Origin: Xanthomonas sp. F10
GTDB lineage: Bacteria; Pseudomonadota; Gammaproteobacteria; Xanthomonadales; Xanthomonadaceae
Direction of reading: 5' to 3'
DNA: 64,000 bases
Assembly (NCBI RefSeq): GCF_014206815.1
Contig: NZ_JACHNP010000003.1
Location: forward strand, 310,001-374,000
The notes beneath the pieces are model-generated. The model saw only the letters and a program-made list of their open reading frames with translations. It had not been told where the DNA came from and did not search any database. The position numbers were made by a program, and so were the translations under genes. The number at the start of each line of letters is the position of its first letter. Position 1 is the first letter of the stretch. Below, piece by piece: positions 21,092 to 30,647 of this stretch.

Positions 21092-21943
21092 ATGACCGCA
21101 CCGCCGCCGTTGCCCGCCGCTCCGCTGTCTTTGTCCTCCCCGCCGGCGCCGACCCGTCCGCGCCGGCCGATCCTCGGTTTCTTCCTCGACGTGCTGCTGG
21201 CGGCGGTGGTGCTGCTTGGGGTGAGCGTGCTGTGCGGCCTGGTCTGGGGCGTGCTGCGCGGCTTCCAACTGGCCATGCAGCTGAAGGCGCAGGGCATTCC
21301 CGCCGATCGCCTGGCCACGCTGGTCGCGCAGCAGGTCGGCCAGCCGGGCGCGCTGGCGCAGCTGCTGATCGCGCTGGTCAGCACCCTGTCCGCGGCGCTG
21401 TTGCTGTACTTCCTGCGGCGCCCGGCCAGTGCCGCCGAGCGCCGCGCCTCGTGGCAGGCGGCGCGCGTGCCGTCGACCTGGGGCTGGGTGCTGCTGGTCG
21501 CGGCCGGGGTGTTCTTCGGCAGCGCGGCGATCTCCGCGGTGTCGGCGCAGTTCGGCATCAAGCCCGAACCCACCAACCTGCCGCTGATGCGCGAGGCGAT
21601 GGCGCAGATGCCGTTGTTCCTGATCGTGTTCGCCGTGGTGATCGCCCCGGCCTACGAGGAACTGCTGTTCCGCCGCGTGCTGTTCGGGCGGCTGTGGGAT
21701 GCCGGCCGGCCACGGCTGGGCATGCTGCTCAGCGGCGCCGCCTTCGCCCTGGTGCACGAGGTGCCGGGAACCACCGGCAACAGCCTGGCCGCGACCGCCC
21801 AGCTGTGGCTGGTCTACGGCGGCATGGGCGCGGCGTTCGCCTGGCTGTACAAGCGCACCGGCACCCTGTGGGCGCCGATCGCCGCGCATGGGCTCAACAA
21901 CGCCCTCGCGGTGGCCGGGCTCTATTGGTTTGGCGCAACCTGA
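21092..21943 (+). CDS. CPBP-family intramembrane metalloprotease
   Basis: A 283-residue multi-span protein whose ATG is preceded by GCAGGA. A Pro-rich N-terminus is followed by hydrophobic spans at about residues 30-55, 90-112, 130-155, 180-200 and 215-265. The CPBP (Abi) motifs are present: EELLFRRVLFGRLWD (EExxxR), FALVHE, and a C-terminal APIAAHGLNNAL His. CPBP proteins are Rce1-like glutamyl or metal-dependent proteases that cleave membrane-associated substrates. Here the substrate is unknown. It is followed by a separate M48 protease gene. Confidence 0.85.
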   Translation: MTAPPPLPAAPLSLSSPPAPTRPRRPILGFFLDVLLAAVVLLGVSVLCGLVWGVLRGFQLAMQLKAQGIPADRLATLVAQQVGQPGALAQLLIALVSTLSAALLLYFLRRPASAAERRASWQAARVPSTWGWVLLVAAGVFFGSAAISAVSAQFGIKPEPTNLPLMREAMAQMPLFLIVFAVVIAPAYEELLFRRVLFGRLWDAGRPRLGMLLSGAAFALVHEVPGTTGNSLAATAQLWLVYGGMGAAFAWLYKRTGTLWAPIAAHGLNNALAVAGLYWFGAT

Positions 21944-22012
21944 AGGTTTGTTTGACGAAATGTTAAGACGTGGCCCCCCACACTGCGAGGCGTGTTAGGA
22001 GGGGGGGACCGT

Positions 22013-22819
22013 ATGAAGCAAGTGGTACTTGGCGCGTCGTTCGCGATGCTGCTGGCAGCGTGTGCGACGACGACATCGCCAACCGGGCGCACCCAGGTCG
22101 TCGGCGGCATCTCGCAACAACAACTCGACCAGATGGGCGCGCAGGCGTTCGCCGAAGCCAAGGCCAAGGAACAGCTGGACACCGATCCCAAGCGCAATGC
22201 GTACGTGCGCTGCGTGGTCAACGCGCTGGTCGCGCAACTGCCCGACCAATGGCGCGGCACCGGCTGGGAAACCGCGCTGTTCAACGACAAGGAACCCAAC
22301 GCGTTCGCCCTGCCCGGCGGCAAGGTCGGGGTCAACAGCGGCATCTTCAGCGTGGCCAAGAACCAGGACCAGCTCGCCGCCGTGCTCGGCCACGAGATCG
22401 GCCACGTCATCTCGCGTCACCACGAAGAACGCATCACCCGCCAGCTCGGCGCGCAGGCGGGTCTGAGCGTGATCGGCGCGCTGGCCGGCGCGCGCTACGG
22501 TCAGGGCGCGGCCGACACCGTCGGCCAGGTCGGCGGCATGACCGCGCAGACGCTGTTCCTGCTGCCGGGTTCGCGCCAGCAGGAAACCGAGGCGGACATC
22601 GTCGGCCAGCGCCTGATGGCGCAGGCCGGGTTCGACCCGGCGCAGGCGGTGGATCTGTGGAAGAACATGATGGCCGCCGGCGGCGACCGTCCTCCGCAAT
22701 GGCTCTCCACCCACCCCGATCCCAGTGCCCGCATCGGCGAGCTGCAGCGCGACGTCGCCGCGCTGGAACCGGTGTATGCGCAGGCGCGCAGCGCCGGCAG
22801 GACGCCCAAGTGCGGCTGA
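22013..22819 (+). CDS. M48-family zinc metalloprotease lipoprotein
   Basis: A 268-residue envelope protease. A strong AGGAGGGGGG ribosome site precedes the ATG. The signal peptide ends in lipobox LLAACA (Cys16-17 region), so the protein is lipid-anchored, probably to the outer membrane. The zinc site is HEIGHVISRHHEE (HExxH), with a downstream ETEAD Glu ligand (QQETEADIVGQRLM). Family members such as LoiP, YcaL and BepA degrade misassembled outer-membrane proteins, so a quality-control role is likely. It has no TPR region, unlike BepA. Confidence 0.9.
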   Translation: MKQVVLGASFAMLLAACATTTSPTGRTQVVGGISQQQLDQMGAQAFAEAKAKEQLDTDPKRNAYVRCVVNALVAQLPDQWRGTGWETALFNDKEPNAFALPGGKVGVNSGIFSVAKNQDQLAAVLGHEIGHVISRHHEERITRQLGAQAGLSVIGALAGARYGQGAADTVGQVGGMTAQTLFLLPGSRQQETEADIVGQRLMAQAGFDPAQAVDLWKNMMAAGGDRPPQWLSTHPDPSARIGELQRDVAALEPVYAQARSAGRTPKCG

Positions 22820-22966
22820 GTCGGTCGTCGTCCCCGCGCCTGTCACAGAAAACGCATCTAAAAACGTTTTCACGGCGTACAGGTTTCTGATAGGTTTGCT
22901 GGCTCGGCCGAGGAATGGCCGCTCCGTCTTCCGTGCCGCTCCGGGCGGTTTCCACCGAGGTGACCC

Positions 22967-24160
22967 ATGAAATTCCGCATCCGCAAGCAAGCGTTGTTGT
23001 CCCTGGTGATCGCAGGTGCCCTCGGTGGCGCGGTGGTGACCGATGCCGCTGCGCAGAGCGATCGCTCCGACCACCGCTCCTCTCGCAACGCGAAGACCGA
23101 GAAGGCGGCGGTGCTGTTCCCCAACGCCGAGCGCAAGGAGCCCAACGGCAAGCCGTCGTCCAAGCTCGGCAGCAAGCTGCAGAAGCTGATCGACACCTAC
23201 AACAAGGGCGAGGACTACGCCTCGGTGCGCACCCAGGCCGACGAGATCCTGGCCAACAGCGGCGCCAACGAGTACGACAAGTCGCTGGCCGCGCAGCTGG
23301 CCGCGCAGGCCGCCTACAACCTCGACGACAGCAAGGCCGCGCAGGCGTACCTGAAGCAGGCGATCCAGTTCAACGGCCTGGACAACAACGGCCACTTCCA
23401 GTCGATGCTGATGCTGGCGCAGTTGCAGCTGCAGGACGACCAGACCGCCGAAGGCCTGGCCTCGCTGGACAAGTTCCTCGCCGAGTCCAAGTCGACACGT
23501 CCGGAAGACCTGATCCTCAAGGGCCAGGCCCTGTACCAGGCGCAGCGCTACCAGGAAGCGATCCCCGTGCTGAAACAGGCGATCGCCGCCTCGCCGGAGC
23601 CGAAGGACAGCTGGAACCAGCTGCTGATGGCGTCCTACGCCGAAGCCGGCCAGACCGGTGAGGCGGTCAAGGCCGCCGAGGCGCTGGCCGCCAAGTCGCC
23701 CAACGACAAGAAGGCCCAGCTCAACCTGGCCAGCATGTACATGCAGGCCGACCAGATGGACAAGGCCGCAGCGGTCATGGACAAGCTGCGTGCCGCCGGT
23801 CAGTTGACCGACGAAAAGGAATACAAGCAGCTGTACTCGATCTACGCCAACACCGAGGGCCACGAAAAGGACGTCATCGCGGTCATCAACGAAGGCATGC
23901 AGAAGGGCATTCTGAAGCCGGACTACCAGACCTACCTCGCCCTGGCGCAGTCGTACTACTACACCGACCAGCTGCCGCAGGCGATCGAGAACTGGCAGAA
24001 GGCCGCGCCGCTGTCCAAGGACGGCGAAACCTATTTGAACCTGGCCAAGGTGCTGCATTCGGAAGGCCGTGTGGCCGAAGCCAAGCAGGCCGCGCAGCAG
24101 GCACTGGCCAAGGGCGTCAAAAAGCCCGAAGACGCCAAGAAGATCATCAACCTGAAGTAG
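22967..24160 (+). CDS. Periplasmic tetratricopeptide-repeat protein upstream of tonB
   Basis: A 397-residue protein with an N-terminal signal peptide (LLSLVIAGALGGAVVTDAAAQ, about residues 10-30) and no lipobox. Residues 65-395 form about nine helical TPR-like repeats, for example KGQALYQAQRYQEAIPVLKQAIAAS, LNLASMYMQADQMDKAAAVM and LNLAKVLHSEGRVAEAKQAAQQAL. TPR proteins provide protein-protein scaffolds. Lying just upstream of tonB-exbBD in the same orientation, it may support TonB-dependent transport, but this is inference. A GAAAACG/CGTTTTC inverted repeat sits about 95 bp before its start. Confidence 0.8.
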   Translation: MKFRIRKQALLSLVIAGALGGAVVTDAAAQSDRSDHRSSRNAKTEKAAVLFPNAERKEPNGKPSSKLGSKLQKLIDTYNKGEDYASVRTQADEILANSGANEYDKSLAAQLAAQAAYNLDDSKAAQAYLKQAIQFNGLDNNGHFQSMLMLAQLQLQDDQTAEGLASLDKFLAESKSTRPEDLILKGQALYQAQRYQEAIPVLKQAIAASPEPKDSWNQLLMASYAEAGQTGEAVKAAEALAAKSPNDKKAQLNLASMYMQADQMDKAAAVMDKLRAAGQLTDEKEYKQLYSIYANTEGHEKDVIAVINEGMQKGILKPDYQTYLALAQSYYYTDQLPQAIENWQKAAPLSKDGETYLNLAKVLHSEGRVAEAKQAAQQALAKGVKKPEDAKKIINLK

Positions 24161-24312
24161 CACGCAAAAAAAGCCCCCGACGACCAGTGCTGAAAGTAGT
24201 GCAGGTAACAGGGATTGGTATAAGCTTGGAGGTTCCTGCGGTGTCATCGCCGCGTGAACTTGGATCCCGCTCCACAGCGGAATCCGCCCCCCTTTAATCG
24301 AGTCATTGGCGC

Positions 24313-24987
24313 ATGACGGAACAACTGGTCATCCATCGGCAGTACGACAAAGATGACGCCTCCGGCCTCAGCTGGCCGCGCATCATCGGTATTGCCTTCG
24401 TAATCGCGCTGCATCTTGCGGCGCTGATGTTGCTGCTGATTCCGGCCGTTGCGCCCAAGGCGGTGGCGGAGAAGGAACGCAACATCATGGTCACCCTGGT
24501 GGATGCACCGCCGCCGCCTCCCCCGCCGCCGCCGCCGCCGCCGAAGCCGCCGGAAACTCCGCCGCCGCCGGTGAAGAACCTGGCGCCGCCGAAGCCGACC
24601 CCGCTGCCGCCGCCGCCGGAAGCCCCGGTGATCGACGTGCCGGAGCCGCGCCCGAACGACGTGGTTACCCCGCCATCGCCGCCTGCGCCGCCGTCGCAGC
24701 CGACCGACATCGGCGCGAGCGTCGATATCTCGTCGAAGAACATGAACCCGCCGAAGTATCCGCCGGCCGCATTCCGGTCGGGCGCGCAGGGCGAGGTGAT
24801 CCTGATCATCGATGTCGATGCGAATGGTAACGTGACGAACGTTGCCGTCGAGAAATCCAGCCGCAACCGCGACCTGGACCGCGCCGCCATGGAAGCAGCG
24901 CGCAAGTGGCGGTTCAATGCCGCTATGGCTAATGGACAAAAGACCGCCGGCCGCGTCCGCGTCCCGGTCAACTTCGCGCTGAACTGA
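24313..24987 (+). CDS. tonB: Energy transducer TonB
   Basis: A 224-residue protein that links ExbB/ExbD proton-motive energy to outer-membrane receptors. One N-terminal span (IIGIAFVIALHLAALMLLLI, residues about 24-43) contains the conserved His. A long Pro-rich spacer (about 65-130, with a run of prolines) would cross the periplasm. The C-terminal TonB domain begins about residue 140 (NPPKYPPAAFRSGAQGEVIL) and ends RVPVNFALN. First gene of the tonB-exbB-exbD-exbD cluster. The two TonB-dependent receptors in this window (39.9 and 58.4 kb) are potential clients. Confidence 0.95.
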   Translation: MTEQLVIHRQYDKDDASGLSWPRIIGIAFVIALHLAALMLLLIPAVAPKAVAEKERNIMVTLVDAPPPPPPPPPPPPKPPETPPPPVKNLAPPKPTPLPPPPEAPVIDVPEPRPNDVVTPPSPPAPPSQPTDIGASVDISSKNMNPPKYPPAAFRSGAQGEVILIIDVDANGNVTNVAVEKSSRNRDLDRAAMEAARKWRFNAAMANGQKTAGRVRVPVNFALN

Positions 24988-25083
24988 TACAAGGGTTCGC
25001 GGGCCGGCGCACCGCCGGTCCGCACGGCCTGTCTACTCTTTGCACCACCCTCATCACCACCACACACAACAAAGGTAAGCGTC

Positions 25084-25848
25084 ATGCTGCAGGAAATTTT
25101 CATCGCCGCTGCTGCGGGGGGCAACAACGCATCGAACGCCCTGTCGCAGATGGGCTTCGAGCACCTGATCACCGAAATGACCTCCAAGCCGGGTGACTTC
25201 GCCGTCTCCTGGGTGGTGCTCATCACCCTGATCATCATGTCCGCCTCGTCCTGGTACTGGACGATCATCAACATCTTCCGCGCCACCCGCCTGAAGAGCC
25301 AGGCCGACCGCGTCACCAGCCTGTTCTGGGACACCCCGAACGCGCAGGACGCCATCCGTGCGATGGAAGAGCAGCCGGCTTCCGAGCCGTTCTCGAAGAT
25401 CGCGCTGGACGCCGCGCAGGCCGCTGCGCACCACCAGCGCGCCGAAGCCGGCGCCGGCACCGGCCTGGGCGAGACCCTGAGCCGTTCGGAGTTCGTCGAC
25501 CGCGCCCTGCGTCAGGCCGTGACCCGCGAAAGCACCAAGCTGCAGTCGGGCATGACCCTGCTGGCGACCGTCGGTGCGACCGCGCCGTTCGTCGGTCTGC
25601 TGGGTACCGTGTGGGGCATCTACGGCGCGCTGATCAAGATCGGTGCCACCGGCTCCGCCTCGATCGACGCCGTGGCCGGCCCGGTCGGTGAAGCGCTGAT
25701 CATGACCGCGATCGGTCTGTTCGTCGCGATCCCGGCCGTGTTCGCCTTCAACTTCTTCAGCAAGGTCAACAGCTCGGTGATCGCCAAGTTCGACACCTTC
25801 GCTCACGACCTGCACGACTTCTTCGCCACCGGTTCGCGCGTTCGCTGA
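25084..25848 (+). CDS. exbB: TonB-system proton channel subunit ExbB
   Basis: A 254-residue MotA/TolQ/ExbB-family inner-membrane protein forming the proton-conducting complex with ExbD. The three expected spans are seen: about residues 37-60 (SWVVLITLIIMSASSWYW), 158-182 (LLATVGATAPFVGLLGTVWG, with the conserved Gly/Thr channel motif) and 205-228 (GEALIMTAIGLFVAIPAVFAFN). It lies 96 bases after tonB and 40 before exbD, clearly one operon. Confidence 0.95.
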   Translation: MLQEIFIAAAAGGNNASNALSQMGFEHLITEMTSKPGDFAVSWVVLITLIIMSASSWYWTIINIFRATRLKSQADRVTSLFWDTPNAQDAIRAMEEQPASEPFSKIALDAAQAAAHHQRAEAGAGTGLGETLSRSEFVDRALRQAVTRESTKLQSGMTLLATVGATAPFVGLLGTVWGIYGALIKIGATGSASIDAVAGPVGEALIMTAIGLFVAIPAVFAFNFFSKVNSSVIAKFDTFAHDLHDFFATGSRVR

Positions 25849-25888
25849 TCCCGGCTAAGTCGTCCACGCAACGTTAACGGAGCCCGTT

Positions 25889-26314
25889 ATGGCTTTCAGT
25901 AGTGGTAACAGCGGCGGCCCCATGGCCGACATCAACGTCACGCCCCTTGTGGACGTGATGCTGGTGCTGCTGATCATCTTCATCATCACGGCACCGCTGA
26001 TGTCCCACAAGGTCAAGGTGGAACTGCCCCAAGCCAACTTGAAGCAGGATCCGGACAAGGACGACAAGCGTTCGAATCCGATCACGCTGGCGGTCAAGGA
26101 AGATGGGTCGCTGTACTGGAACGATGAGCCGATCTCCAAGGAAGCTTTGGAGTCGCGCTTCTCGACCGCCGCACAGCAGACCCCGCAGCCGCCGCTCAAC
26201 CTGCGTGGCGACCGCACCACCAAGATGCGCACGATCAACGAGATCACCAAGATCGCGCAGAGTCAGGGCATGCTGGACGTCGGCTTCGTTGCGACCAAAG
26301 AGAAGGGGAACTGA
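25889..26314 (+). CDS. exbD: Biopolymer transport protein ExbD (first copy)
   Basis: A 141-residue single-span protein (residues about 18-40, [20 protein letters not shown]) with the essential Asp in PLVDVML that carries protons. The periplasmic C-terminal domain runs from about 50 to 141. The N-terminus is short, with the Gly/Ser-rich AFSSGNSGGPMADIN. Only three bases separate it from the second exbD. In X. campestris this copy is the one needed for iron uptake, according to published genetics. Confidence 0.93.
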   Translation: MAFSSGNSGGPMADINVTPLVDVMLVLLIIFIITAPLMSHKVKVELPQANLKQDPDKDDKRSNPITLAVKEDGSLYWNDEPISKEALESRFSTAAQQTPQPPLNLRGDRTTKMRTINEITKIAQSQGMLDVGFVATKEKGN

Positions 26315-26317
26315 GCC

Positions 26318-26731
26318 ATGGCGTTCAGCTCAGGAGGCGGCCGTGGTCCCATGGCCGACATCAACGTCACGCCGCTGGTCGACGTGATGCTGGTGCTGTT
26401 GATCATCTTCATCGTCACCGCGCCGATCATGACGTACCCGATCGACGTGGATCTGCCGCAGCGGGTCATCAACCCGCCGCCGCAGTTGCGCGATCCGCCG
26501 CCGCCGATCGATCTGCGGATCGATGCGTCGAACCAGGTGTTCTGGAACAACAGCCCGGTGGCGGTGAGTGCGCTCCCGCAGATGATGGAAAACGAAGTCC
26601 AGCGCGATCCGACCAACCAGCCGGAACTGCGCATCGATGCCAATCCGGATTCCGAGTACGAAGTGATGGCCAAGGTGCTGGCCGCCGCCAAGAACTCGGA
26701 CATGAAGAAGATCGGCTTCGTGCAGCAATAA
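26318..26731 (+). CDS. exbD2: Biopolymer transport protein ExbD (second copy, ExbD2)
   Basis: A 137-residue ExbD paralogue with the same single span and [10 protein letters not shown] Asp, but a distinct Pro-rich region ([19 protein letters not shown]). Ribosome site GGGGAACTGAGCC overlaps the end of exbD. Published work in X. campestris pv. campestris showed exbD2 is dispensable for iron uptake but involved in plant interaction. The operon ends here with a strong terminator. Confidence 0.92.
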   Translation: MAFSSGGGRGPMADINVTPLVDVMLVLLIIFIVTAPIMTYPIDVDLPQRVINPPPQLRDPPPPIDLRIDASNQVFWNNSPVAVSALPQMMENEVQRDPTNQPELRIDANPDSEYEVMAKVLAAAKNSDMKKIGFVQQ

Positions 26732-26781
26732 GCTTCACCGCAATTCGCTTCACCGCAACACCTCAGTCATGACGCGACTGC

Positions 26782-26812
26782 AAACGCCACCGGCAACGGT
26801 GGCGTTTTTTTT
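26782..26812 (+). terminator. Strong intrinsic terminator after exbD2
   Basis: AACGCCACCG-GCAA-CGGTGGCGTT followed by eight T: a 10-bp perfect stem 50 bases after exbD2. It closes the tonB-exbB-exbD-exbD2 operon and separates it from the third exbD. Confidence 0.92.
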
Positions 26813-27048
26813 ATGCGCGGACGGACGCCATCCCCTGCCCGTTCGCCAGGCGTGCCAGGTCCGGCCGAATACGCTGGAGCGACATGCGTCCGATTGGTTC
26901 GGACACGCGCCTCCCGTCCATCCTGCAGCCTGCTTGTCCGCCGCCCGGGCCAGGCCGTCACGCCGACCACGCCATCCTTCCCCCTCGCGCACCGCCGCGT
27001 AGCAGGTGTAGGCTGGCAGCGCGACACCACACCCACAGGAGGCTGGCC

Positions 27049-27456
27049 ATGGCGTTCAGTGCTGCAGGGACTCGGGGACCGCTGGCGGAGATCAATGTCA
27101 CCCCGCTGGTCGATGTGATGCTGGTGCTGTTGATCATTTTCATCGTCACCGCGCCGATGCTGACGCGGACGATCGCCATGGACCTGCCGCAGCGCGATTC
27201 GAGGCCGACGCGACCGCTGCCACCACCCGAGCCGATCGAGTTACGCCTGGATGCGAGCGGGCAACTCTTCTGGAATGCCATCCCCCTGCCCTTGCGCGAA
27301 CTGCAGCCGCGATTGCAGGAAGCGATGGCACAGGCCGGCAACAACGCACCGGATGTGCGCATCGATGCCAGCCCGGATGCCGACTACGACGCCATGGCCA
27401 AGGTGCTGGCGGCGGCGAAAAACGCCGACGTGCAGCGCATCGGCTTCGTGCAGTAA
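27049..27456 (+). CDS. Third ExbD/TolR-family protein, close paralogue of ExbD2
   Basis: A 135-residue ExbD homologue. ACAGGAGG lies 8 bases before the ATG. The start [19 protein letters not shown] and the span [19 protein letters not shown] nearly repeat ExbD2, as does the end ([21 protein letters not shown] against [21 protein letters not shown]). The middle differs ([20 protein letters not shown]). The conserved Asp is intact. It lies beyond the operon terminator, 317 bases after exbD2, so it needs its own promoter and may be expressed separately. It probably arose by tandem duplication of exbD2. Confidence 0.9.
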   Translation: MAFSAAGTRGPLAEINVTPLVDVMLVLLIIFIVTAPMLTRTIAMDLPQRDSRPTRPLPPPEPIELRLDASGQLFWNAIPLPLRELQPRLQEAMAQAGNNAPDVRIDASPDADYDAMAKVLAAAKNADVQRIGFVQ

Positions 27457-27471
27457 CAGGCCGCCCGCGAT

Positions 27472-27498
27472 GCGACGCCACTGTTCCGGTGGCGTCGC
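27472..27498 (+). terminator. GC hairpin after the third exbD
   Basis: GCGACGCCAC-TGTTCCG-GTGGCGTCGC forms a perfect 10-bp stem 15 bases after the stop. No T-run follows. It resembles the exbD2 terminator stem in sequence (GCCAC/GTGGC) but has lost the tail. Confidence 0.5.
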
Positions 27499-27649
27499 GC
27501 CTGGCAACGCGCGTCCCCCTGGTTGCGGGAGGCAGCGGAAACCCCACGCTGACCGGACTGCGCTGATCGCTACTGTCTTGCAGAACGCGATCGCGTCCGC
27601 GCAGCGTGCAGGCCAGCAGGGTGCGCACGCCTCGCGTGGTCGGCCTGGC

Positions 27650-28402
27650 TCAGCGTGCGCCCGCCAGCACCGCCAGATAGGCCTTCACCGTGGCGTCGAG
27701 CCCGGCGTAGAGCGCCTCGCCGATCAGCGCGTGGCCGATCGAGACCTCCAGCACCTGCGGCACGTTCGCCAGGAATGCGCCGAGATTGGCCTGGGCCAGA
27801 TCGTGGCCGGCGTTGACGCCCAGACCGGCCGCCTGCGCGCGGCGTGCGGCGTCCGCGAACGGCACTGCCGCGGCGCTGTCGCCCCGCTCCCACGCTGCGG
27901 CATAGGGGCCGGTGTAGAGCTCGATGCGGTCGGCGCCCAGTTCGGCCGCGACCGCCAGCTCGGGATTGTCGGCATCGACGAACAGGCTGACCCGGCAGCC
28001 CAGCGCTTTCAGTTCGGCGATCAGCGGGCGCAGGCGCGCACTGTCGCGGCCGAAGTCGAAGCCGTGGTCGGAGGTGAGTTGGCCGTCGCCGTCGGGCACC
28101 AGGGTGGCCTGTGCCGGGCGGGTCTGCGCGCACAGGGCGATCAACCCGGGATAACCGGGCCGCGGCGGTGCGAACGGGTTGCCCTCGATGTTGAATTCGA
28201 CGCCGCGGTCGCGGATCAACTCGGCCAGCGCCAGCACGTCTTCGGCATGGATGTGGCGGCGGTCCGGGCGCGGGTGCACGGTGATGCCGTGCGCCCCGGC
28301 ATCCAGGCAGGCGCGCGCGGCCTCGAGCACGCTGGGCAGGTCGCCGCCGCGCGAATTGCGCAGCACCGCGATCTTGTTGACGTTGACGCTGAGCTTGGTC
28401 AT
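27650..28402 (-). CDS. pdxJ: Pyridoxine 5'-phosphate synthase
   Basis: A 250-residue TIM-barrel enzyme that condenses 1-deoxyxylulose 5-phosphate with 3-amino-2-oxopropyl phosphate to make pyridoxine phosphate. The start [20 protein letters not shown] fits the family, and a longer upstream frame overlaps the next gene. Motifs: [24 protein letters not shown] and [15 protein letters not shown] near the end. Convergent with the exbD genes. The small membrane-protein gene lies 14 bases upstream, so they are probably co-transcribed. Confidence 0.96.
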   Translation of the reverse strand: MTKLSVNVNKIAVLRNSRGGDLPSVLEAARACLDAGAHGITVHPRPDRRHIHAEDVLALAELIRDRGVEFNIEGNPFAPPRPGYPGLIALCAQTRPAQATLVPDGDGQLTSDHGFDFGRDSARLRPLIAELKALGCRVSLFVDADNPELAVAAELGADRIELYTGPYAAAWERGDSAAAVPFADAARRAQAAGLGVNAGHDLAQANLGAFLANVPQVLEVSIGHALIGEALYAGLDATVKAYLAVLAGAR

Positions 28403-28416
28403 CGCCGGCGTGCCGC

Positions 28417-28683
28417 TTACGGTGCCGCGGCGTCGTCGCTGGCGGCGGCCGCGGCGCGGCGCGCCTCGGCCTGCTCGCGCAGGCGGCGCAGTTCCGCCGG
28501 ATCGATCATCGGCATCGCGTCGCGCTGGCTGGCATCGCCGATCTTGGCCACGTACCAGCCGCGCGCCCAGGCCAGCAGGAAGGCCAGCGCGGCCAGCAGG
28601 CTCACCACCAGCAACCACATGTGCGGCGTCGTGAACGCCAGAACGAAAGCACCCAGCGCAAGCGGCAGAAAGAGCCAATACAT
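28417..28683 (-). CDS. Small two-span membrane protein, unknown function
   Basis: An 88-residue protein. GGGGAG sits 7 bases before the ATG at 28683. Two hydrophobic helices ([17 protein letters not shown] and [18 protein letters not shown]) form a hairpin, followed by a charged helical tail ([18 protein letters not shown]). No family was recognised. It heads the pdxJ transcript. Confidence 0.7.
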   Translation of the reverse strand: MYWLFLPLALGAFVLAFTTPHMWLLVVSLLAALAFLLAWARGWYVAKIGDASQRDAMPMIDPAELRRLREQAEARRAAAAASDDAAAP

Positions 28684-28793
28684 GACGATCTCCCCAAGGA
28701 TGGCGCAGTGTAGCGCCGCCGGGCGTGCCGGTTCCACGTGGCGCCGCAGCTGGCGCGCCGCATCCGGGCGCCGGGGTGGCGCGACGGCCGCGG

Positions 28794-30266
28794 CTACAGC
28801 AGCGGCGAGGTCAGCCGCGCCACCGCCTCAGGCAGCCGGTAGCGCCACAGCGAGCGCTTGCGGTCGTCGCGTACGCGTACCGCGTCGGCCATCTCGCCTT
28901 CCAGCAACTCGGCCAGTTGCCGGGTCAGTCCGCGGTCGCGGAACAACGTGGCGACCTCGAAATTGAGCCGGAAACTGCGGTTGTCGAAGTTGGCGCTGCC
29001 GACCAGGCACAGGTCCTCGTCGGTGATCAGCGCCTTGGTGTGCAGCATGCGCGGGCCGTACTCGTAGATCCGCACCCCGGCCTGCAGCAATTCGTCGAAG
29101 TACGAGCGCGCGGCCAGCGTCACCAGCCGCGAGTCGCTGCGCTTGGGGACCAGCAGGCGCACGTCGAGCCCGCCCAGCGCCGCCGAGGTCAGCGCCATGC
29201 GCGCGGCTTCGCCCGGCACGAAGTACGGCGTGACCAGCCACACCCGCCGCTGCGCCTCGTAGATCGCCGCGACCTGCAGGCGATGGATGCTCTCCCACGA
29301 CGAATCCGGCCCCGACACCAGCACCTGCGCCTGGATGCTGCCGGCGTCGCGGCTGGGCATGTCGTTGGGCCAGATCCGCGCCATGTCGAAGGCATCGCGG
29401 CCCTGCCGGGTGGCGTACAGCCAGTCCTCCACGAACACCAGCTGCAGGCTGCGCACCACGTGGCCCTCGCAGCGCAGGTGCAGGTCGCGGTAGGCATCGG
29501 CGCGCAGCGCCTCGTTCTCCTCGTCGGTGACGTTGATGCCGCCGGTGAAGGCGATGCGGCCGTCGATCACCACGATCTTGCGGTGGGTGCGCAGGTTGAC
29601 CCAGGGCCGCTTGAACTTGAACGGCCGCAGCAGCTGGGTGGGATGGAACCAGGCCACCTCGGCGCCGGCCTCCAGCAGCGGCCGCAGGAAGCGCTTGCGC
29701 ACCTGCGAGGAGCCGACCGCATCCAGCAGCAGGCGCACCCGCACCCCGGCGCGGGCGCGCTCGACCAGCGCGTCGCGGATGCGCGTGCCGGTGCGGTCGG
29801 GATTGAAGATGTAGTACTCCAGGTGCACGTGGTGCTGGGCGGCACCGATGTCGCGCACGATCGCCTCGTAGGTGGCCGCGCCGTCGACCAGCCACTGCAC
29901 CGCGGTGGCCGAGCTGGGCGCCAGCCCGGTGGTGGCCTGGCCGATCTTGGCCAGTTCCGTGCAGTCGGCGTCCGGCGGGCACACGCTGCTGTAGTGCTCC
30001 ATGCCCGAGCGCGAGCGGCCGCGGCGCAGGCGCTGCCGCTTCACCTTCTGCGGGCCCAGCAGGTAGTAGATGACGAAGCCGAGGTAGGGCAAGGCGGCCA
30101 GCGACAGCACCCAGCTCAGCGTGGCCGCCGGCTCGCGCTTCTGCAGCACGATCCAGCCGCTCAGCCACAGGATGTACAGCAGGTAGGCGGCGGTGAGGTA
30201 GGCGCCGATGTGCGGGATACCGGTCAGCCGGTCCCAGGTGTTCTGCAGAGTCGCGATCACGAGCAT
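28794..30266 (-). CDS. cls: Cardiolipin synthase
   Basis: A 490-residue phospholipase-D-family enzyme that joins phosphatidylglycerol units into cardiolipin at the inner membrane. Two N-terminal spans (about residues 20-41 and 49-70) are followed by two HKD motifs, HRKIVVID (H228, K230, D235) and HTKALITD (H409, K411, D416). Length and layout match ClsA. Residues 72-88 are strongly basic ([13 protein letters not shown]). It is monocistronic, with no close neighbour in the same orientation. Confidence 0.92.
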   Translation of the reverse strand: MLVIATLQNTWDRLTGIPHIGAYLTAAYLLYILWLSGWIVLQKREPAATLSWVLSLAALPYLGFVIYYLLGPQKVKRQRLRRGRSRSGMEHYSSVCPPDADCTELAKIGQATTGLAPSSATAVQWLVDGAATYEAIVRDIGAAQHHVHLEYYIFNPDRTGTRIRDALVERARAGVRVRLLLDAVGSSQVRKRFLRPLLEAGAEVAWFHPTQLLRPFKFKRPWVNLRTHRKIVVIDGRIAFTGGINVTDEENEALRADAYRDLHLRCEGHVVRSLQLVFVEDWLYATRQGRDAFDMARIWPNDMPSRDAGSIQAQVLVSGPDSSWESIHRLQVAAIYEAQRRVWLVTPYFVPGEAARMALTSAALGGLDVRLLVPKRSDSRLVTLAARSYFDELLQAGVRIYEYGPRMLHTKALITDEDLCLVGSANFDNRSFRLNFEVATLFRDRGLTRQLAELLEGEMADAVRVRDDRKRSLWRYRLPEAVARLTSPLL

Positions 30267-30647
30267 CGGCGGATTCTAGAGGGTGGCGCGGAGGTTGCGG
30301 CGAAGGCGGTGCAGGCGCGGGATGTCGCGGTCGGCCGGCTCGACGCGGTGGCCGCCTGTCTTGCTGCTGGCAACTGGCGACGCGAACCGGCATGGCACTG
30401 CACGGTGTATGACAGCTGCCCGCGGCAGCCGCGTGACACCTGCGGGACCTGGTCGCGCGCTACGGGGACCGGCCCCCGGCCAAGCGCGGCATCATCGCGG
30501 CCGGACACCGTGAGCGTCGACCTGCTGCGCTGCCAGCGCGCAATCCTGCGCAATCGGAGAAGGTGGCCGTGCCGCAATCGTCGGCCTGAAACATTCAGCG
30601 CAGCGGCAGGCACCGTCGCATCCGCCGAGACGCTCGGCGCGTAGCCT
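30267..30647. other. 381-bp interval without a recognised gene
   Basis: A divergent interval between cls and the radical SAM gene. It is GC-rich, with no convincing ribosome site plus reading frame, no repeat copy and no tRNA. It must hold both promoters, but I cannot point to the elements. Confidence 0.4.

Noticed and set aside
22848-22871. GAAAACG...CGTTTTC inverted repeat after the M48 gene
   Set aside because: AT-rich 7-bp stem with a 10-base loop and no T-run; neither a clear terminator nor a known operator.
28731-28744. GTTCCACGTGGCGC, parS-like sequence
   Set aside because: Two mismatches in one half-site, far from the origin cluster; likely chance.
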